From NCBI GenBank assembly GCA_964436635.1, contig CAYTDM010000008.1, positions 13,406 through 77,405 of the forward strand: a DNA stretch of 64,000 nt, in the 5' to 3' direction. This stretch comes from DASRQK01 sp964436635. Its GTDB lineage: Bacteria; Bacteroidota; Bacteroidia; Sphingobacteriales; Sphingobacteriaceae. The notes beneath the pieces were generated by a model, which was not told the DNA's origin, did not search any database, and saw nothing but the letters and a program-made list of their open reading frames with translations. Both the position numbers and the translations under genes were made by a program. Each line of letters begins with the position of its first letter. Within the stretch, counting starts at the first letter, position 1. Positions 43,251-51,917 of this stretch are shown here, one piece after another.

Positions 43251-44498
43251 TTATCTAACTTTTAATGTTACAATCGTTAATACTGCTAAAATGACGCCCA
43301 CAATGATGAACCGCGTGACAATTTTAGCCTCGTGATAACCTTTCTTTTGGTAATGGTGGTGCAAAGGAGACATTAAAAAAATCCTTCTTCCTTCACCGTA
43401 TTTCTTCTTAGTGTATTTAAAGTATGAAACTTGCATAATGACCGATAGGTTCTCGATCAAAAACACACCACATAGAATCGGAATTAATAATTCTTTGCGA
43501 ATTAAAATGGCAAAAGCAGCAATGATTCCACCGATCGCTAAACTTCCTGTATCCCCCATAAAAACTTGCGCAGGATAGGAATTGTACCACATAAACCCAA
43601 TACACGCCCCGACAAAGGCCCCTGCAAAAATCACCAGCTCGCCAGAATTCGGGATGTATAAAATGTTCAAGTAATCCGAAAAAATTACGTTACCAGACAC
43701 GTAGGCTAAGATGGCGAGGGTAACCCCAATAATGGCCGAAGTCCCTGTAGCTAAACCATCAATACCATCTGTAATGTTCGCGCCATTCGACACAGCGGTC
43801 ACAATAAACACGATAATTAATAAAAATGCAATAAAAGTTACGGTGTCACTGTTTCCGCCAAATGCATTGAATATTTTGGCATAATCAAATTCATTATCCT
43901 TAAAAAATGGAATGTTCGTTTTCGTTGACTTGACATCCTCAGTATAATAGAGCGTGCCAGTAGCTTCATTTACGTGCACTTTTAACGTAGGCCCTGCATG
44001 ATCGATTTGTTGCACTTGATTGCGCACCAAAATGTCCGGATGAAAGTACATTGCGAAAGCGATTAAAACCGCTAAACCCACCTGCCCGATTACCTTAAAC
44101 CGTCCCGCTAAACCTTGCTTATTTTTACGAAATACTTTAATATAATCGTCTGCAAATCCGATCGATCCCATCCATAATGTGCTGACAATCATTATTTGCA
44201 CATAAATATTATCGAGCTTCGCAAATAACAGCGTAGGGATTAATATACCTGCAATAATGATCAGGCCACCCATGGTTGGTGTACCTTCTTTTTCTTTTTC
44301 ACCTTCTAAACCCAAGTCGCGAATGGTCTCCCCCACTTGCTTACGCTTTAAAATTTGGATTAATTGCTTACCAAAAACAGTGGTAATCAACAAAGAAACA
44401 ATCACCGCCATTGCTGTACGGAAGGAGATATACTGAAACAAACCTGCTCCAGGTATATGCGTATATTGTTCAATCCAAGTATAGAGGTGATATAACAT
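43251..44498 (-). CDS. mraY: Phospho-N-acetylmuramoyl-pentapeptide-transferase
   Basis: Makes lipid I by moving phospho-MurNAc-pentapeptide to undecaprenyl phosphate. The 415-residue multipass enzyme has GTPTMGGLIII, the catalytic FADDYIKV, NGANITDGIDGLATGTS and the MSPLHHHYQKKG loop. It carries the Bacteroidota-type insertion (about residues 150-215, with TGTLYYTEDVKS) between early helices, which makes it longer than the about 360 residues of E. coli. Confidence 0.97.
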   Translation of the reverse strand: MLYHLYTWIEQYTHIPGAGLFQYISFRTAMAVIVSLLITTVFGKQLIQILKRKQVGETIRDLGLEGEKEKEGTPTMGGLIIIAGILIPTLLFAKLDNIYVQIMIVSTLWMGSIGFADDYIKVFRKNKQGLAGRFKVIGQVGLAVLIAFAMYFHPDILVRNQVQQIDHAGPTLKVHVNEATGTLYYTEDVKSTKTNIPFFKDNEFDYAKIFNAFGGNSDTVTFIAFLLIIVFIVTAVSNGANITDGIDGLATGTSAIIGVTLAILAYVSGNVIFSDYLNILYIPNSGELVIFAGAFVGACIGFMWYNSYPAQVFMGDTGSLAIGGIIAAFAILIRKELLIPILCGVFLIENLSVIMQVSYFKYTKKKYGEGRRIFLMSPLHHHYQKKGYHEAKIVTRFIIVGVILAVLTIVTLKVR

Positions 44499-44510
44499 GC
44501 TTCTTAAATT

Positions 44511-45968
44511 TTATTGTTCGTTAAAGCTTTGTTCCAATACTTCCAGATCATCAAATGGCAATTTTTTGCCGTTGATTTCTTGATATTTCTCATGACCTTT
44601 CCCTGCGATGAGTACGACATCGCCTGCTTGTGCCAAATGACATGCAGCGCGAATGGCTTCTCTGCGATCCGCGATGGAAAAGGTGTTTTTCTTCTCACTT
44701 ACCGGAATGCCCTGTTCCATGTCCTTAATAATTTGATAAGGATCTTCTGAACGCGGATTATCCGATGTTAAAATCAGCTTATTGCTATTTAAAATCGCCA
44801 CTTCGGCCATTTCTGGACGCTTGGTTTTATCCCGATCACCCCCACAGCCTAAAACCGTAATAACTTGCTCATCCCCTTTCAATAACTTATTAATGGTTTC
44901 CAACACATTTTTAACGGCATCGGGCGTGTGCGCATAATCGACAATGCCTATGACTCCATTTGGAGCGATGCGAACATCAAATCGACCTTCCGCACCTTTG
45001 AGTTTACTTAATGCGGTGAGGACTTTTTCAATTTCTTGCTCGAGCAATACGGCTGCACCATATACAGCTAAAAGATTATATGCATTAAACGATCCAACTA
45101 AACTCACCCAAAGCTCTTGGTGATCGATCTGCAATAAAGTCCCATCGAAATGACTTTCTAAAACTTTTGCTTTAAAGTCTGCCACGTTTTTTAAACCATA
45201 CGATTTTTTGTGGGCAAAAGAATTTTGAACCATAATGGAACCATTCCGATCATCCTCATTATAGAGCGCAAAAGCAAACCTGCCTAATCCATCAAAAAAG
45301 AGCTGCTTCGCTTTTATATATTGATCAAATGTGCCATGGTAATCCAAATGATCATGGGTAATGTTGGTAAAGATGCCTCCAGCGAAATCCAATCCTGCTA
45401 TACGCTGTTGAACCACTGCATGGGAACTCACCTCCATAAAACAATAATCACAGCCTGCATCCACCATCTCTTTTAACAAGCGGTTTAACTGTACGGGATC
45501 TGGGGTAGTGTGCGTAGCCGGCACTACTTTCTGAACGATCCTATTTTCTACCGTTGAAATCAATCCACATGCGTACCCTAATTCACTAAAAAGCTGGTAC
45601 AACAGAGTGGCGACAGTGGTCTTACCATTGGTACCCGTTACACCTACTAATTTTAGCTGTTTAGACGGTTGATCATAGAAATTCGAAGCAGTGATGCCCA
45701 AAGATAAAGCGGCGTCTTCTACTTGAATATACGTCACAGAGGCATGAGGCTCGTTTGGTAGCTCTTGGCAAATAATTGCGCTAGCACCTTTATTAACCGC
45801 ATCAAGCACAAAGTCTGCACCATTTACATGGGTGCCAGATACTGCTACAAATAAGTCGCCGTCTTGCACTGTCCGAGAATCAAATACTATTCGAGCAATT
45901 TGAATATCCAAATTACCCTCGATTTGAATCACCGGAATCCCTTTCAATATGTCCTTCAGTAGCTTCAT
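44511..45968 (-). CDS. murE: UDP-N-acetylmuramoyl-L-alanyl-D-glutamate--2,6-diaminopimelate ligase
   Basis: Adds meso-diaminopimelate to the growing muropeptide. The 485-residue enzyme has the ATP loop VTGTNGKTTVATLL, ITHDHLDYHGT and the DNPRSEDP motif, which in MurE marks meso-DAP rather than lysine specificity. It lies 7 bases after ftsI and 12 bases before mraY. murF, the next step, is not in this cluster, as is usual for Bacteroidota. Confidence 0.97.
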   Translation of the reverse strand: MKLLKDILKGIPVIQIEGNLDIQIARIVFDSRTVQDGDLFVAVSGTHVNGADFVLDAVNKGASAIICQELPNEPHASVTYIQVEDAALSLGITASNFYDQPSKQLKLVGVTGTNGKTTVATLLYQLFSELGYACGLISTVENRIVQKVVPATHTTPDPVQLNRLLKEMVDAGCDYCFMEVSSHAVVQQRIAGLDFAGGIFTNITHDHLDYHGTFDQYIKAKQLFFDGLGRFAFALYNEDDRNGSIMVQNSFAHKKSYGLKNVADFKAKVLESHFDGTLLQIDHQELWVSLVGSFNAYNLLAVYGAAVLLEQEIEKVLTALSKLKGAEGRFDVRIAPNGVIGIVDYAHTPDAVKNVLETINKLLKGDEQVITVLGCGGDRDKTKRPEMAEVAILNSNKLILTSDNPRSEDPYQIIKDMEQGIPVSEKKNTFSIADRREAIRAACHLAQAGDVVLIAGKGHEKYQEINGKKLPFDDLEVLEQSFNEQ

Positions 45969-45975
45969 TATAGCT

Positions 45976-48036
45976 TTATTGTAGCTTGATATATAATTTT
46001 GTTCCTAATGCTGCATGGTTTCCTCCAGCTATGGATTGTTGAACAACTTTCCCTTTACCCTGAACACCTACACGATACCCAGCATTCTCTAACATATAAA
46101 TCGCGTCGGATAAATTCATAAATCGAACATCAGGCACGACACCCGTTGGCTTTGAAACATTTTCTTGCCTAAGGGGTCGGTCCATCTCAGAAGAAGCGTG
46201 CTTTGCGAAGCTGAACATGGATGCAGGAATCACTTCACCGTCACGTGAAGTCTTTTGCTCATTTTGTTGCGCAGTTTGAAGTTTATAGAAACTATCGTGC
46301 ATTTTCAAATCATTCGCATACACCATGTCTGCTAATTCTTTAAATACTGGACCTGCGATAGTCGCTCCATAATATCCGTTTTTTGGGTTCTGAATCACCA
46401 CGATTATTGAATATTTCGGATTATCTGCTGGAAAATAGCCAGCAAATGAGGATTGGTATTTTCTATTTCTATATCCAGCTGCCCCATCGGCCATTTGAGC
46501 GGTACCAGTTTTACCTGCAACTCCGTATTGAGGCGACTGTAGTTTCTTACCTGTGCCATTTGTAACCACACCCTCCATCATTGCGCGCAGCTTTCCGATG
46601 GTTTTATCTGAAGCGATTTTCGGGTTAATCACTCTAGGTTCAAATACCTCGACTGTATTTCCGAGATGGCGAATTTCCTTCACGAACAAAGGGGCAACCA
46701 TCTTTCCATTATTTGCAACCGCATTATACAGGGTCAACATTTGCAATGGGGTCATTTTTAATTCGTATCCATAGGCCATTTGTGGCAAAGACAACCCACT
46801 CCAGGATTTACTATCCGGCGTTTTAATTAAAGGCGTTCCCTCACCCGGGATTTGCAAGCCTAGCGGCTGTCCTAATCCCAAAGCATGAATTTTTTTAGTA
46901 AAAGCAGCCGGGTTATCTTTATAATTTTGATTGATTATCTTCGTGATGGCCGTATTAGATGAAACTTCAAAAGCATGTTTCACTGTGATCGTACCGTAAG
47001 AACGAGTATCTCGAATCGTGTGTCTATGCACTTGGTAAGTTCCATTGCCAGTTTCAATCATGGTATTGGTATCCACAATCCCGTCTTCTAAAGCAACTAA
47101 ATAAGAAGCGAGCTTAAAAGTTGAGCCTGGCTCGGCACTTTGCGCGATCGCATAATTAAATTTTTCCCGATAGACACCATCTGTATCCTTGGTAAAGTTA
47201 GCAACTGCCCGAATCTCACCCGTCGCAACTTCCATTAAAATCACCGTGCCGTTATCCGCATCTGTTTCGATTAATTGTTTCTCAAGTGCTCGTTGAGCCA
47301 TGTCTTGCATATTCACATCAATGGTTGAGATAATATCTGAACCATCGATGGGCACCACTTCTTCTTCCGGGTTTACAGGCATGTATACACCCCCTGCAAT
47401 TCGTTGAACTAAACGTTTACCATTCGTCCCATCTATATAATTTGCATAAGCTCCTTCTAATCCTACGTTCACGTCTTCTTCTAGAATTTTATACCCAATG
47501 GTTCGTGCGGCTAAATTCTTAAAAGGTAAAATACGTTTGTTTTTGCGCTCAGCAATCAACCCACCTTTATATCGACCCAAATTAAAAATTGGAAAATTCC
47601 GTACACTTTTCAGCTCTTGATGCCCCACATTCCTTTTTACTAAGAAATATCGATTTTTCTTTTGTCGGGCTGCGCGCAAAGCAGAGACATATTGTGTAGT
47701 AGTGCGATCTCCAAAGAAACTTGACAAGGCATATGCCAATGAATCCACCTTGCTTTCAAACACATCATCTTCCACTATGCCTGGAGCATATAAATCCATG
47801 CGAAGGTCGTATTCGGGTATAGAAGTAGCCAACAAACTTCCATCGGCTGAATAAATATTTCCACGAACTGCTTCGACGTCAATGTATCGGGTGGACAAAC
47901 TATCGGCCATCGCCTTCCAGCGATCCCCTTGACTGTATTGCACCCTAAACAATTGTACGACGACTGCAATCGCGAATAAGACGATCACGCCAAACGCGAG
48001 GTAGCTCCGCATCAGTATGTCTGTCCTAATATTCAT
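45976..48036 (-). CDS. ftsI: Division transpeptidase FtsI (PBP3-like) with PASTA domain
   Basis: Septal class B penicillin-binding protein that cross-links peptidoglycan. The 686-residue protein has one N-terminal helix (about 10-30), a dimerisation domain and a transpeptidase domain with the catalytic triad motifs STFK (in SAEPGSTFKLASY), SSN (VSSNTAI) and KTG (AGKTGTAQ). A single C-terminal PASTA domain (about 625-686, VPDVRFMNLSDAIYMLENAGY) is typical of the phylum and absent from E. coli FtsI. It lies 9 bases after the ftsL-like gene. Confidence 0.96.
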   Translation of the reverse strand: MNIRTDILMRSYLAFGVIVLFAIAVVVQLFRVQYSQGDRWKAMADSLSTRYIDVEAVRGNIYSADGSLLATSIPEYDLRMDLYAPGIVEDDVFESKVDSLAYALSSFFGDRTTTQYVSALRAARQKKNRYFLVKRNVGHQELKSVRNFPIFNLGRYKGGLIAERKNKRILPFKNLAARTIGYKILEEDVNVGLEGAYANYIDGTNGKRLVQRIAGGVYMPVNPEEEVVPIDGSDIISTIDVNMQDMAQRALEKQLIETDADNGTVILMEVATGEIRAVANFTKDTDGVYREKFNYAIAQSAEPGSTFKLASYLVALEDGIVDTNTMIETGNGTYQVHRHTIRDTRSYGTITVKHAFEVSSNTAITKIINQNYKDNPAAFTKKIHALGLGQPLGLQIPGEGTPLIKTPDSKSWSGLSLPQMAYGYELKMTPLQMLTLYNAVANNGKMVAPLFVKEIRHLGNTVEVFEPRVINPKIASDKTIGKLRAMMEGVVTNGTGKKLQSPQYGVAGKTGTAQMADGAAGYRNRKYQSSFAGYFPADNPKYSIIVVIQNPKNGYYGATIAGPVFKELADMVYANDLKMHDSFYKLQTAQQNEQKTSRDGEVIPASMFSFAKHASSEMDRPLRQENVSKPTGVVPDVRFMNLSDAIYMLENAGYRVGVQGKGKVVQQSIAGGNHAALGTKLYIKLQ

Positions 48037-48045
48037 ATACTTCCC

Positions 48046-48462
48046 TTATTGCTTGTTTTTAGTTTGATGTTCAACAATTATTTTCATTGGGGGTGTGTTT
48101 CGCTCTTTAAGCCCAATGATTTCTGCTTTTTTCGCAATTTCACTTTGTGTAGTCATTTTCATTAATTCAGCTGAAAGTGACTTATAATCCCAACTTAACT
48201 CCTTTACTTCTCTACTAATCTTATCTATCTTTCGAATGTTACGTTCTGCATAATGGCGGTTCGCTATATACATAATGGCCAAAAACCCTACAAACCCGAT
48301 AAATGGCACTAAACGAACAAACGTGATGGAAGACATGTAGTTAAAAGACAAAAGATCTCGAAAAAAATTCCGAGTCACTTCTTCCTTCTCTTGAACTGCA
48401 TCTTGCAATTCTTCGATTTGCTCTTCACTAAGTGCTTCCTTCTTATATGCGTTTTTAGCCAT
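48046..48462 (-). CDS. ftsL: FtsL-like division protein
   Basis: A 138-residue bitopic protein: an acidic cytoplasmic N-terminus (about 46 residues, longer than E. coli FtsL), one helix (about 47-66) and a short periplasmic coiled coil (about 70-125, ISREVKELSWDYKSLSAELMK). The sequence shows no strong motif; the call rests on topology and the conserved position between rsmH and ftsI. Bacteroidota members are often annotated as FtsL-related. Confidence 0.8.
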   Translation of the reverse strand: MAKNAYKKEALSEEQIEELQDAVQEKEEVTRNFFRDLLSFNYMSSITFVRLVPFIGFVGFLAIMYIANRHYAERNIRKIDKISREVKELSWDYKSLSAELMKMTTQSEIAKKAEIIGLKERNTPPMKIIVEHQTKNKQ

Positions 48463-48465
48463 CTG

Positions 48466-49374
48466 TTATATTTTTTCTGCTATTCGCAATTTTGCACTCC
48501 GAGCTCTGCTGTTAAGCACCACTTCCTCTTCAGAAGCTTCGATGGGTTTTCGAGTCAGCGTAGCAAATGGCTTAATCTCGTTTCCATAAAAGTCCTTCTC
48601 CACCGTACCTGAAAATTTTCCAGTAGCGATGAATTGTTTTACTAAACGATCTTCCAAAGAATGGTACGACATCACGACCAACCGACCTCCTGGTGATAAT
48701 ACTTCTGCACTTTGCTCCAACATGCTCATTAAAGCATCCAATTCTTTATTGACCTCGATTCTGATAGCTTGAAATAACTGAGCAAAGTATTTGTTACTTT
48801 TTAACTTAGGAACTAACCCGCTCACTACTTCTTTTAATTGCTGAACAGAGGTAATGGGAGCTCGGTTTCGAGCTGCCACGATTGTTTTTGCTAAGGTTTT
48901 TGCGTTTCGCAACTCTCCATACATACCGAAGATCCGGTGGAGATCTTCTTCCTTGTATGTATTGAGTACGGTTGCGGCATCCATCGACCTGGACTGATCC
49001 ATTCTCATGTCCAAGTCAGCATCAAAACGAATAGAAAAACCCCTCGATGCGTCATCAATTTGATGTGAGGAAATGCCCAAATCAGCTAAAATACCGTCTA
49101 CTTTCCTCACACCATGCAAGCGCAGGTTGTTTTTCAAGAATTGAAAATTTTGATGGATTAATTTAAATCGATGGTCATCTATTGCATTTTGCAATGCATC
49201 CGGATCCTGATCAAAGGCGAACAACTTACCCTGAGGCCCTAACTTTGAAAGGATCGCTTTAGAATGACCACCTCCACCGAAGGTTACGTCCACATAAATA
49301 CCGTTTGGCTTTATAGCCAAGGCTTCCAAACATTCTGTAAGCATGACTGGTATGTGGTACGCGTTGGTTTGCAT
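48466..49374 (-). CDS. rsmH: 16S rRNA (cytosine(1402)-N(4))-methyltransferase
   Basis: Methylates C1402 of 16S rRNA (formerly MraW). The 302-residue protein has the SAM-binding block VDVTFGGGGHSKAIL, FDQDPDALQNA, DLGISSHQIDDASRGFSIRFDADLDMRM and the late VMSYHSLEDRLVKQF. It is second in the cluster, 17 bases after mraZ. Confidence 0.97.
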   Translation of the reverse strand: MQTNAYHIPVMLTECLEALAIKPNGIYVDVTFGGGGHSKAILSKLGPQGKLFAFDQDPDALQNAIDDHRFKLIHQNFQFLKNNLRLHGVRKVDGILADLGISSHQIDDASRGFSIRFDADLDMRMDQSRSMDAATVLNTYKEEDLHRIFGMYGELRNAKTLAKTIVAARNRAPITSVQQLKEVVSGLVPKLKSNKYFAQLFQAIRIEVNKELDALMSMLEQSAEVLSPGGRLVVMSYHSLEDRLVKQFIATGKFSGTVEKDFYGNEIKPFATLTRKPIEASEEEVVLNSRARSAKLRIAEKI

Positions 49375-49391
49375 TATACTTGTTTTTTATT

Positions 49392-49856
49392 TTATTCATC
49401 GTTTAAATCAAATCCTCCCATCACCTCCTCGGCAAGCAAAGCAAAACTCTCATCAGCATCATCCTCCCACATTTGTTTATACGCTTCTTTCGCCCACACT
49501 TCTATTTGATCAAATTGGCACAACAGCACCACTTCTGATTGGATACCGGCATATTCCAATAAACTTTTTGGAAACAACACACGGCCAGCAGCATCCAATG
49601 ACAACTCTGTATGTCCTCTTGTGAACATCCGAATGAATTGCCTATTTTTTGCCTTATAACGATTCAATTTACTTAGTTTGTCAACTATTTTCGACCATTC
49701 TTCTTTGGTGTAGAAAACCAAATGCTTATCCAGACCACGATTCACAATCAGCCCACCCTGCTCTACATCAGGCAATTGCCTTTTGAGAGCAGCAGGTAGG
49801 ACCATCCTGCCTTTCGCATCTAACTTACATTCAAATTCTCCAGTTAATTGACTCAT
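49392..49856 (-). CDS. mraZ: Transcriptional regulator MraZ
   Basis: AbrB-like, ring-forming DNA-binding regulator of the dcw cluster. The 154 residues hold two swapped-hairpin repeats, each with a D-x(2)-GR core: KLDAKGRMVLPAALKRQL (about 11-28) and SLDAAGRVLFPKSLLEYAG. It heads the 13-gene run. Three GTGGG boxes at exact 10-bp spacing lie 45-69 bases upstream of its ATG, which is the known MraZ-binding layout, so autorepression is likely. Confidence 0.95.
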   Translation of the reverse strand: MSQLTGEFECKLDAKGRMVLPAALKRQLPDVEQGGLIVNRGLDKHLVFYTKEEWSKIVDKLSKLNRYKAKNRQFIRMFTRGHTELSLDAAGRVLFPKSLLEYAGIQSEVVLLCQFDQIEVWAKEAYKQMWEDDADESFALLAEEVMGGFDLNDE

Positions 49857-49900
49857 ATTGTCAGTTCAAATCGATTTGGTAAGTAAAAGTAGATAAATTT

Positions 49901-49925
49901 CCCACTTTCCCCCACTTTTCCCCAC
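49901..49925 (-). promoter_or_regulatory. MraZ-binding triple repeat
   Basis: On the minus strand GTGGG occurs three times, at 49925, 49915 and 49905 going downstream, each separated by 5 nt (GAAAA, GGAAA). This 10-bp phase on one DNA face is the arrangement described for MraZ operators in other bacteria. Confidence 0.85.
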
Positions 49926-49932
49926 TAAAAAG

Positions 49933-49945
49933 TTTTCCACATTCC
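49933..49945. promoter_or_regulatory. TTTTCCACATTCC site upstream of mraZ
   Basis: First of two copies in this gap; it starts 8 bp from the MraZ boxes. Relaxed DnaA-box core TTTTCCACA plus the shared extension TTC. Confidence 0.4.
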
Positions 49946-50030
49946 ATTTACTCATTGTCTCCCGCACAAGAAAAAATGTTAACAGATTCATTTACAGCCG
50001 TTTAATTTATCGCCAATCTGGTGGTAGATT

Positions 50031-50043
50031 TTTTCCACATTCT
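50031..50043. promoter_or_regulatory. TTTTCCACATTCT site upstream of aspS
   Basis: Second copy in the mraZ-aspS gap, in the same orientation as the first and 98 bp away. Confidence 0.4.
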
Positions 50044-50111
50044 ACAACTTTCAATAGAAAAGTAACAACATCCAATTTTATATTAATTCGTTCGACCGCC
50101 GATAATTTTCT

Positions 50112-50119
50112 TATTTTTG
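50112..50119 (+). promoter_or_regulatory. -7 element (TATTTTTG) for aspS
   Basis: TATTTTTG fits TAnnTTTG and lies 32 bases before the chosen aspS ATG. The TTG at 50133 would sit in the short leader. Confidence 0.5.
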
Positions 50120-50150
50120 CGTAACTTTAAGATTGTTGATTCATAAAATT

Positions 50151-51899
50151 ATGCATAGAACACATACCTGCGGGGAATTACGCTTATCAGATATAGGGAA
50201 AGAAGTTGTTTTAAGTGGTTGGGTACAAAAATCAAGGGATTTAGGAGGGATGACTTTTATAGATGTCCGTGATCGCTACGGCATTACCCAATTAACATTT
50301 GATGAACACGACAATGATACGTTAAGAGCGAAAGCACGTGAGCTTGAAAGAGAGTTTGTCATCAAAGTAAAGGGAACGGTGATCGAGCGCACGAGCAAAA
50401 ACGCGAAGATCCCCACAGGTGAAATAGAAATCAAAGTGAATGAATTAGAGATTTTGAACGAATCAAAATTACCTCCATTCACTATTGAAGACGAAACAGA
50501 CGGGGGTGATGAACTTAGAATGAAGTATCGTTACTTGGATTTGCGCCGCAACCCAGTACGAAACAACCTAATTTTACGCCATCGCATCGCACAAGAAATC
50601 AGAAAATACTTAGACGCGAAGGACTTTTTAGAAGTTGAAACGCCTGTATTGATTAAATCAACACCAGAAGGCGCTCGTGATTTCGTGGTGCCAAGTCGTA
50701 TGAATCCAGGCGAATTTTATGCTCTTCCTCAATCGCCACAAACCTTCAAACAATTATTGATGGTGTCTGGTTTTGACCGCTATTTTCAAATTGTAAAATG
50801 TTTCCGTGATGAAGATTTAAGAGCGGACCGCCAGCCTGAATTTACTCAAATCGATTGTGAGTTAGCCTTTGTAGAACAAGAAGATATTTTAAAGATTTTC
50901 GAAGGTTTGGTGAAGCACCTATTTCAAACGGTTAAAAACATTGATTTGGGCAATGTTCCAAGAATGCAATATTCGGATGCCATGAAATTATATGGTTCCG
51001 ATAAACCAGATTTACGATTTGGGATGTCCTTTGTGGAACTGACGGAATTCGTAAAAGGAGCTGGTTTTCCTGTGTTTGACCAAGCAGAGTTGGTAGTCGG
51101 CATCAATGCAAGTGGTTGCGCGAGCTATACCCGTAAACAGCTTGACGCCCTGACTGATTTCGTAAAAAGACCTCAAATAGGTGCGACAGGGTTGATTTAT
51201 TTACGCTATCAAGAAGATGGAAGTTTAAAGTCTTCGGTAGACAAATTCTTCTCAGAAGACCAATTAAAACAGTGGGCAGAGGCCTTTAATGCTAAACCAG
51301 GCGACTTAATGCTTGTGTTGGCTGGGGAAACTGATAAAACGAGAAAACAGTTAAATGAATTGCGACTTCATTTAGGAACGGAACTTGGTTTAAGAGATAA
51401 AAATAGCTTTGCGCCACTTTGGGTGGTGGATTTCCCGTTGTTAGAGTGGGATGAAGAAAGTGCTCGCTACCATGCAATGCACCATCCTTTTACTTCTCCA
51501 AAACCGGAAGATATCGCATTATTAGATACGGAACCAGGAAAAGTTAGGGCCAATGCGTATGATTTAGTAATTAATGGTTCGGAAGTGGGTGGAGGTTCGA
51601 TCAGGATCCACGACAGAGAATTACAATCATTGATGTTTAAGCACTTAGGATTCTCTGCGGAAGAAGCACAAAAGCAATTTGGGTTTTTAATGGATGCTTT
51701 TACTTATGGCGCCCCTCCACATGGTGGAATCGCTTTAGGCTTCGATCGTTTGGTTTCAATTTTTGCAGGACTGGATAGCATTCGTGATGTCATTGCATTC
51801 CCTAAAAATAATGCAGGTAGAGACATGATGATTGACACTCCTTCTACGATTGCTGACGAACAATTAAAGGAATTATCCATCGCAGTTTCATTAAAATAA
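50151..51899 (+). CDS. aspS: Aspartate--tRNA ligase
   Basis: Class II synthetase charging tRNA-Asp. The frame is open from a TTG at 50133; the ATG at 50151 (MHRTHTCGELRLSDIG) matches the family start and gives 582 residues, the bacterial type. It has an N-terminal OB fold (VVLSGWVQKSRDLGGMTFIDVRDRYG), motif 2 (FRDEDLRADRQPEFTQID), the GAD insertion in the middle and motif 3 (GIALGFDRLV). It is divergent from mraZ and 19 bases upstream of the lutB-like gene. Confidence 0.96.
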   Translation: MHRTHTCGELRLSDIGKEVVLSGWVQKSRDLGGMTFIDVRDRYGITQLTFDEHDNDTLRAKARELEREFVIKVKGTVIERTSKNAKIPTGEIEIKVNELEILNESKLPPFTIEDETDGGDELRMKYRYLDLRRNPVRNNLILRHRIAQEIRKYLDAKDFLEVETPVLIKSTPEGARDFVVPSRMNPGEFYALPQSPQTFKQLLMVSGFDRYFQIVKCFRDEDLRADRQPEFTQIDCELAFVEQEDILKIFEGLVKHLFQTVKNIDLGNVPRMQYSDAMKLYGSDKPDLRFGMSFVELTEFVKGAGFPVFDQAELVVGINASGCASYTRKQLDALTDFVKRPQIGATGLIYLRYQEDGSLKSSVDKFFSEDQLKQWAEAFNAKPGDLMLVLAGETDKTRKQLNELRLHLGTELGLRDKNSFAPLWVVDFPLLEWDEESARYHAMHHPFTSPKPEDIALLDTEPGKVRANAYDLVINGSEVGGGSIRIHDRELQSLMFKHLGFSAEEAQKQFGFLMDAFTYGAPPHGGIALGFDRLVSIFAGLDSIRDVIAFPKNNAGRDMMIDTPSTIADEQLKELSIAVSLK

Positions 51900-51917
51900 G
51901 GTAAAAACATATAGAGA

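Larger units (their letters stand above)
49857..50150. promoter_or_regulatory. Divergent regulatory region between mraZ and aspS
   Basis: 294 AT-rich bases with no gene. It holds the MraZ boxes (49901-49925), two TTTTCCACATTC motif copies (49933-49945 and 50031-50043) and a TATTTTTG -7 element for aspS (50112-50119). A near-consensus TACTTTTA on the minus strand (about 49883-49890) may serve mraZ. Confidence 0.6.

Noticed and set aside
49857..50150. Chromosomal replication origin
   Set aside because: Two relaxed DnaA-box-like motifs and AT-richness are present, but there are no canonical TTATCCACA clusters, and dnaA and dnaN are absent.
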